DNA from: Hybos culiciformis
Taxonomy: Eukaryota; Arthropoda; Insecta; Diptera; Hybotidae
DNA: 64,000 nt
Assembly: GCA_964007475.1 (NCBI GenBank)
Contig: CAXFZM010000243.1
Coordinates: forward strand, 1 to 64,000
Reading direction: 5' to 3'
In this document: one piece after another, positions 58,396-64,000 of the stretch
Layout of the letters: the number at the start of each line of letters is the position of its first letter
Position numbering within the stretch: the stretch's first letter is position 1
Notes under the pieces: generated by a model
What the model saw: only the letters and a program-made list of their open reading frames with translations
Told to the model about the DNA's origin: nothing
The model's database searches: none
Program-made: the position numbers and the translations under genes

Positions 58396-59881
58396 TAAAA
58401 ACGGAGGTCCGCCGAAGTCTGGAGCCGGAGCAATGAACAAAAAACCGGCCCAAAGTCAACATTTTATGTGTTAAAGTTAGGTGGTTTGTTCACCTTATCG
58501 TTTATTTCTCCGGATCTAGAAAACCGATTTTCATAAAAATTGCACAGAAAGAAGCGTAATTTCTAGACCTTTAGTTTAAGCCAAAAAAGGAGGTCCGCCG
58601 AAGTCTGGAGCCGGAGTAATGAACAAAAAACCAGCCCAAAGTCAACATTTTATGTGTTAAAGTTAGGGGGTTTGCTCACCTTATCGTTTATTTCTCCGGA
58701 TCTAGAAAACCGATTTTCATAAAAATTGCACAGAAAGAAGCGTAATTTCTAGACCTTTAAATTAAGCCAAAAACGGAGGTTCTCCGAGGTCTGGAGCCGG
58801 AGTAATGAACAAAAAACCAGCCCAAAGTCAACATTTTATGTGTTAAAGTTAGGGGGTTTGCTCACCTTATCGTTTACTTCTCCGGATCTAGAAAACCGAT
58901 TTTCATAAAAATTGCACAGAAAGAAGCTTAATTTCTAGACCTTTAATTTAAGCTAAAAACGGAGGTCCGCCGAAGTCTGGAGCCGGAGTAATGAACAAAA
59001 AACCAGCCCAAAGTCAACATTTTATGTGTTAAAGTTAGGGGGTTTGCTCACCTTATCGTATACTTCTCCGGATCTAGAAAACCGATTTTCATAAAAATTG
59101 CACAGAAAGAAGCGTAATTTCTAGACCTTTAATTTAAGCTAAAAACGGAGGTCCGCCGAAGTCTGGAGCCGGAGTAATGAACAAAAAACCAGACCAAAGT
59201 CAACATTTTATGTGTTAAAGTTAGGGAGTTTGCTCACCTTATCGTTTATTTCTCCGGATCTAGAAAACCGATTTTCATAAAAATTGCACAGAAAGAAGCG
59301 TAATTTCTAGACCTTTAATTTAAGCCAAAAACGGAGGTCCGCTGAAGTCTGGAGCCGGAGTAATGAACAAAAAACCAGCCCAAAGTCAACATTTTATGTG
59401 TTAAAGTTAGGGGGTTTGCTCACCTTATCGTTTACTTCTCCGGATCTAGAAAACCGATTTTCATAAAAATTGCACAGAAAGAAGCGTAATTTCGAGACCT
59501 TTAATTTAAGCTAAAAACGGAGGTCCGCCGAAGTCTGGAGCCGGAGTAATGAACAAAAAACCGGCCCAAAGTCAACATTTTATGTGTTAAAGTTAGGTGG
59601 TTTGCTCACCTTATCGTTTATTTCTCCGGATCTAGAAAACCGATTTTCATAAAAATTGCACAGAAAGAAGCGTAATTTCTAGACCTTTAGTTTAAGCCAA
59701 AAAAGGAGGTCCGCCGAAGTCTGGAGCCGGAGTAATGAACAAAAAACCGGCCCAAAGTCAACATTTTATGTGTTAAAGTTAGGGGGTTTGCTCACCTTAT
59801 CGTTTACTTCTCCGGATCTAGAATACCGATTTTCATAAAAATTGCACAGAAAGAAGCGTAATTTCTAGACCTTTAATTTAA

Positions 59882-59907
59882 GCCAAAACGGAAGACCTTT
59901 AATTTAA
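59882..59907. repeat. 26-bp monomer remnant, copy 2
   Basis: Identical remnant 3,744 bp right of the first, inherited through the 3,731-bp duplication. It is not present in the third recurrence at 61.7-63.2 kb, where a full monomer follows instead. Confidence 0.88.
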
Positions 59908-60269
59908 GCTAAAAACGGAGGTCCGCCGAAGTCTGGAGCCGGAGTAATGAACAAAAAACCGGCCCAAAGTCAACATTTTATGTGTTAAAGTTAGGTGGTT
60001 TGCTCACCTTATCGTTTATTTCTCCGGATCTAGAAAACCGATTTTCATAAAAATTGCACAGAAAGAAGCGTAATTTCTAGACCTTTAATTTAAGCCAAAA
60101 ACGGAAGTTCTCCGAGGTCTGGAGCCGGAGTAATGAACAAAAAACCAGCCCAAAGTCAACATTTTATGTGTTAAAGTTAGGTGGTTTGCTCACCTTATCG
60201 TTTATTTCTCCGGATCTAGAAAACCGATTTACATAAAAATTGCACAGAACGAAGCGTAATTTCTAGACC

Positions 60270-61680
60270 TTTAATTTAAGCCAAAAACGGAGGTTCTCCG
60301 AGGTCTAGAGCCGGAGTAATGAACAAAAAACCAGCCCAAAGTCAACATTTTATGTGTTAAAGTTAGGGGGTTTGCTCACCTTATCGTTTACTTCTCCGGA
60401 TCTAGAATACCGATTTTCATAAAAATTGCACAGAAAGAAGCGTAATTTCTAGACCTTTAATTTAAACCAAAACGGAAGTCCGCCGAAGTCTGGAGCCGCA
60501 GTAATGAACAAAAAACCAGCCCAAAGTCAACATTTTATGTGTTAAAGTTAGGGGGTTTGCTCACCTTATCGTTTATTTCTCTGGATCTAGAAAACCGATT
60601 GTCATAAAAGTTGCACAGAAAGAAGCGTAATTTCTAGACCTTTAATTTAAGCCAAAAACGGAAGTTCTCCGAGGTCTGGAGCCGGAGTAATGAACAAAAA
60701 ACCAGCCCAAAGTCAACATTTTATGTGTTAAAGTTAGGAATTTGCTCACCTTATCGTTTATTTCTCCGGATCTAGAAAACCAATTTACATAAAAATTGCA
60801 CAGAAAGAAGCGTAATTTCTAGACCTTTAATTTAAGCTAAAAACGGAGGTTCTCCGAGGTCTAGAGCCGGAGTAATGAACAAAAAACCAGCCCAAAGTCA
60901 ACATTTTATGTGTTAAAGTTAGGGGGTTTGCTCACCTTATCGTTTATTTCTCTGGATCTAGAAAACCGATTTTCATAAAAATTGCACAGAAAGAAGCGTA
61001 ATTTCTACACCTTTAATTTAAGCCAAAAACGGAGGTTCTCCGAGGTCTAGAGCCGGAGTAATGAACAAAAAACCAGCCCAAAGTCAACATTTTATGTGTT
61101 AAAGTTAGGGGGTTTGCTCACCTTATCGTTTATTTCTCTGGATCTAGAAAACCGATTTTCATAAAAATTGCACAGAAAGAAGCGTAATTTCTAGACCTTT
61201 AATTTAAGCCAAAAACGGAAGTTCTTCGAGGTCTGGAGCCGGAGTAATGAACAAAAAACCAGCCCAAAGTCAACATTTTATGTGTTAAAGTTAGGTGGTT
61301 TGCTCACCTTATCGTTTATTTCTCCGGATCTAGAAAACCGATTTACATAAAAATTGCACAGAACGAAGCGTAATTTCTAGACCTTTAATTTAAGCCAAAA
61401 ACGAAGGTTCTCCGAGGTCTAGGGCCGGAGTAATGAACAAAAAACCAGCCCAAAGTCAACATTTTATGTGTTAAAGTTAGGGGGTTTGCTCACCTTATCG
61501 TTTATTTCTCTGGATCTAGAAAACCGATTTTCATAAAAATTGCACAGAAAGAAGCGTAATTTCTACACCTTTAATTTAAGCCAAAAACGGAGGTTCTCCG
61601 AGGTCTAGAGCCGGAGTAATGAACAAAAAACCAGCCCAAAGTCAACATTTTATGTGTTAAAGTTAGGGGGTTTGCTCACC
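60270..61680. repeat. 3-monomer shuffled stretch with TTTCTACACC and GAACGAAG markers
   Basis: TTTCTACACC occurs at about 61,005 and 61,563, 558 bp (three monomers) apart. GCACAGAACGAAG occurs at 60,247 and about 61,367, and again at 63,407. GTTAGGAATTTGC at about 60,733 is a G-run loss of one base plus substitutions. A TTCTTCGAGG box at about 61,222 and TAGGGCCGG at about 61,421 were seen only here. Confidence 0.75.
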
Positions 61681-61699
61681 TTATCGTTTACTTCTCCGG

Positions 61700-63235
61700 A
61701 TCTAGAAAACCGATTTTCATAAAAATTGCACAGAAAGAAGCGTAATTTCGAGACCTTTAATTTAAGCTAAAAACGGAGGTCCGCCGAAGTCTGGAGCCGG
61801 AGTAATGAACAAAAAACCGGCCCAAAGTCAACATTTTATGTGTTAAAGTTAGGTGGTTTGCTCACCTTATCGTTTATTTCTCCGGATCTAGAAAACCGAT
61901 TTTCATAAAAATTGCACAGAAAGAAGCGTAATTTCTAGACCTTTAGTTTAAGCCAAAAAAGGAGGTCCGCCGAAGTCTGGAGCCGGAGTAATGAACAAAA
62001 AACCAGCCCAAAGTCAACATTTTATGTGTTAAAGTTAGGGGGTTTGCTCACCTTATCGTTTATTTCTCCGGATCTAGAAAACCGATTTTCATAAAAATTG
62101 CACAGAAAGAAGCGTAATTTCTAGACCTTTAAATTAAGCCAAAAACGGAGGTTCTCCGAGGTCTGGAGCCGGAGTAATGAACAAAAAACCAGCCCAAAGT
62201 CAACATTTTATGTGTTAAAGTTAGGGGGTTTGCTCACCTTATCGTTTACTTCTCCGGATCTAGAAAACCGATTTTCATAAAAATTGCACAGAAAGAAGCT
62301 TAATTTCTAGACCTTTAATTTAAGCTAAAAACGGAGGTCCGCCGAAGTCTGGAGCCGGAGTAATGAACAAAAAACCAGCCCAAAGTCAACATTTTATGTG
62401 TTAAAGTTAGGGGGTTTGCTCACCTTATCGTATACTTCTCCGGATCTAGAAAACCGATTTTCATAAAAATTGCAAAGAAAGAAGCGTAATTTCTAGACCT
62501 TTAATTTAAGCTAAAAACGGAGGTCCGCCGAAGTCTGGAGCCGGAGTAATGAACAAAAAACCAGACCAAAGTCAACATTTTATGTGTTAAAGTTAGGGAG
62601 TTTGCTCACCTTATCGTTTATTTCTCCGGATCTAGAAAACCGATTTTCATAAAAATTGCACAGAAAGAAGCGTAATTTCTAGACCTTTAATTTAAGCCAA
62701 AAACGGAGGTCCGCTGAAGTCTGGAGCCGGAGTAATGAACAAAAAACCAGCCCAAAGTCAACATTTTATATGTTAAAGTTAGGGGGTTTGCTCACCTTAT
62801 CGTTTACTTCTCCGGATCTAGAAAACCGATTTTCATAAAAATTGCACAGAAAGAAGCGTAATTTCTAGACCTTTAATTTAAGCTAAAAACGGAGGTCCGC
62901 CGAAGTCTGGAGCCGGAGTAATGAACAAAAAACCGGCCCAAAGTCAACATTTTATGTGTTAAAGTTAGGTGGTTTGCTCACCTTATCGTTTATTTCTCCG
63001 GATCTAGAAAACCGATTTTCATAAAAATTGCACAGAAAGAAGCGTAATTTCTAGACCTTTAGTTTAAGCCAAAAAAGGAGGTCCGCCGAAGTCTGGAGCC
63101 GGAGTAATGAACAAAAAACCAGCCCAAAGTCAACATTTTATGTGTTAAAGTTAGGGGGTTTGCTCACCTTATCGTTTATTTCTCTGGATCTAGAAAACCG
63201 ATTTTCATAAAAATTGCACAGAAAGAAGCGTAATT
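61700..63235. repeat. Third copy of the AGCTTAATTTC / ATCGTATACTTC segment
   Basis: Matches the 58,330-59,860 part of the 3,731-bp unit at +3,372 bp: AGCTTAATTTC (62,299), ATCGTATACTTC (62,430), CAGACCAAAG (about 62,565), CGCTGAAG (62,714). Differences: GCAAAGAAAG at about 62,473, ATATGTTAAAG at about 62,769, and TTTCTAGACC where the earlier copies have TTTCGAGACC (about 62,863). The TTTCGAGACC state instead appears on the left flank, at 61,748, so that flank is itself an exchange product. Confidence 0.8.
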
Positions 63236-63239
63236 TCTA

Positions 63240-64000
63240 GACCTTTAATTTAAGCCAAAAACGGAAGTTCTCCGAGGTCTGGAGCCGGAGTAATGAACAA
63301 AAAACCAGCCCAAAGTCAACATTTTATGTGTTAAAGTTAGGTGGTTTGCTCACCTTATCGTTTATTTCTCCGGATCTAGAAAACCGATTTACATAAAAAT
63401 TGCACAGAACGAAGCGTAATTTCTAGACCTTTAATTTAAGCCAAAAACGGAGGTTCTCCGAGGTCTAGAGCCGGAGTAATGAACAAAAAACCAGCCCAAA
63501 GTCAACATTTTATGTGTTAAAGTTAGGGGGTTTGCTCACCTTATCGTTTACTTCTCCGGATCTAGAATACCGATTTTCATAAAAATTGCACAGAAAGAAG
63601 CGTAATTTCTAGACCTTAAATTTAAGCCAAAACGGAAGTCCGCCGAAGTCTGGAGCCGGAGTAATGAACAAAAAACCAGCCCAAAGTCAACATTTTATGT
63701 GTTAAAGTTAGGGGGTTTGCTCACCTTATCGTTTATTTCTCTGGATCTAGAAAACCGATTGTCATAAAAGTTGCACAGAAAGAAGCGTAATTTCTAGACC
63801 TTTAATTTAAGCCAAAAACGGAAGTTCTCCGAGGTCTGGAGCCGGAGTAATGAACAAAAAACCAGCCCAAAGTCAACATTTTATGTGTTAAAGTTAGGAA
63901 TTTGCTCACCTTATCGTTTATTTCTCCGGATCTAGAAAACCAATTTACATAAAAATTGCACAGAAAGAAGCGTAATTTCTAGACCTTTAATTTAAGCTAA
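63240..64000. repeat. Right-end repeat of the 60.08-60.84 kb segment (cut by the window)
   Basis: Matches about 60,080-60,840 at +3,160 bp (17 monomers minus 2 bp): GAACGAAG (60,247 and 63,407), GAATACCG, short-A CCGCCGAAG, GATTGTCAT with AAAGTTGC, GTTAGGAATTTGC (60,733 and 63,893) and ACCAATTTACAT. The window ends inside the match, with GCTAA starting the next monomer, so the array and probably this duplication continue to the right. Confidence 0.82.

Larger units (their letters stand above)
52970..60270. repeat. Tandem duplication with a 3,731-bp period
   Basis: Copy 1 is about 52,970-56,530 and copy 2 about 56,700-60,270. Markers at +3,731: AACCCCATTTTC (53,119 and 56,850), TTTGTCCGG (53,661 and 57,392), TCTCCAAGGTC (53,935 and 57,666), CCGGAGCAATG (54,698 and 58,429), AGCTTAATTTC (55,195 and 58,926), ATCGTATACTTC (55,326 and 59,057), CGCTGAAG (55,611 and 59,342) and TTTCGAGACC (55,760 and 59,491). 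After about 55,985 the offset becomes 3,744, because copy 1 has lost 13 bp there. The 26-bp remnant monomer (56,138 and 59,882) is shared. About one monomer of other satellite lies between the copies. Confidence 0.85.
1..64000. repeat. 186-bp tandem satellite array, about 345 monomers, whole window
   Basis: Spacing between successive CCGGAGTAATG boxes is 186 bp at 31, 217, then (after a 1-bp loss at 402) 588, and likewise 958, 1144, 1330, 1516, and it holds to the end apart from small indels. Every monomer has the same order of blocks: GCCAAAAACGG, the 12-30 variable box, CCGGAGTAATGAAC, AACCAGCCCAAAGTCAAC, GTTAGGGGGTTTGCTCACC, TCCGGATCTAGAAAACCG, ATTTTCATAAAAATTGCAC, AGAAGCGTAATTTCTAGACC. 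All copies are in one orientation and nothing interrupts them. The consensus has 72 G or C in 186 (39%). Known of such arrays: a unit near nucleosome length with HOR structure is typical of centromeric or pericentromeric satellite. Inferred: eukaryotic centromeric-type heterochromatin. The family is not one I recognise, and centromere function cannot be shown from sequence alone. Confidence 0.97.
44175..64000. repeat. Array domain 4: diverged right arm with 185-bp monomers
   Basis: Markers not seen further left include the 185-bp short A-run monomers, GATTTACAT, CTCCGTGGTC, CCGGTGTAATG, CCGGATTAATG, GATCTAGAATACC, ACCGATTGTCAT with AAAGTTGC, AAACCGGCCC with GTTAGGTGG, AGCTTAATTTC, ATCGTATACTTC and TTTCGAGACC. 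HOR order is still recognisable as large offset repeats (4,610, 5,320, 3,731, 3,372 and 3,160 bp), but monomer-to-monomer divergence and small indels are visibly higher than in domain 2. Such divergence is known from the older, flanking parts of satellite arrays; whether 64,000 lies nearer an array edge is inference. Confidence 0.7.

Noticed and set aside
1..64000. CRISPR-like regular repeats
   Set aside because: There are no unique spacers: what lies between any two conserved boxes is itself repeated, the unit is 186 bp, and no cas-type genes are present.
1..64000. Telomere-like TTAGGG once per monomer
   Set aside because: GTTAGGGGGTTTG contains TTAGGG but it is never tandem, and the surrounding sequence is unrelated to telomeric repeats. 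Treated as coincidence.
1..64000. Transposon, LTR or rDNA spacer origin
   Set aside because: No terminal repeats, primer-binding site, polymerase frame, target-site duplication or rRNA sequence was found. Spacer subrepeats can look similar, but 64 kb without any rRNA gene argues against an rDNA spacer.
1..64000. Inverted segments or strand switches
   Set aside because: Every monomer reads in the same direction; I found no reverse-complement GGTTTTTTGTTCATTAC block on the plus strand.

Overview
The whole 64 kb window is one uninterrupted tandem satellite array. The monomer is 186 bp (a 185-bp subclass appears in the right half), and about 345 head-to-tail copies all point the same way. I read it end to end and found no transposon, unique spacer, inversion, RNA gene or credible coding gene. 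The array runs past both window edges: base 1 is position 4 of a monomer, and the last five bases begin a new one. Positions quoted as 'monomer positions' count from the GCC of the GCCAAAAACGG box (monomer 7,619-7,804 is a clean reference copy).

This is eukaryotic heterochromatin. Monomer length near a nucleosome repeat, long homogeneous arrays and multi-monomer higher-order repeats (HORs) are typical of centromeric or pericentromeric satellites. I do not recognise the family, so the species stays open; a flowering plant is a weak guess from general sequence feel only. The consensus is about 39% GC and has seven CpGs, close to the number expected from its base composition.

Layout. Domain 1 (about 1-12,000) is built of 3-, 8/9- and 16-monomer units, including a 2,976-bp tandem duplication (3,899-6,874 and 6,875-9,849). 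Domain 2 (about 12,000-37,485) is dominated by a roughly 17-monomer, 3.17-kb HOR seen four times (about 15,160, 20,738, 26,132 and 35,001), a 3,877-bp tandem duplication (about 27,380-35,132) and a 1,459-bp one (12.4-14.6 kb). Domain 3 (about 37,485-44,170) is a shuffled transition zone with 930-bp (5-monomer) units. Domain 4 (about 44,170-64,000) holds more diverged monomers, the 185-bp subclass, a derived five-monomer signature seen four times, a 4,610-bp-offset duplication and a 3,731-bp tandem duplication whose material recurs again towards the right end.

The informative content is the record of how the array changes. Diagnostic substitutions define a few monomer families that recur in fixed order inside HORs. 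Chimeric monomers mark in-register exchange points. A small set of deletions with 2-4 bp of junction homology (8, 13, 29, 30, 143 and 159 bp) act as heritable tags: four of the six occur once or have been copied by the larger duplications, so they give a relative order of events. No gene-based system is present.
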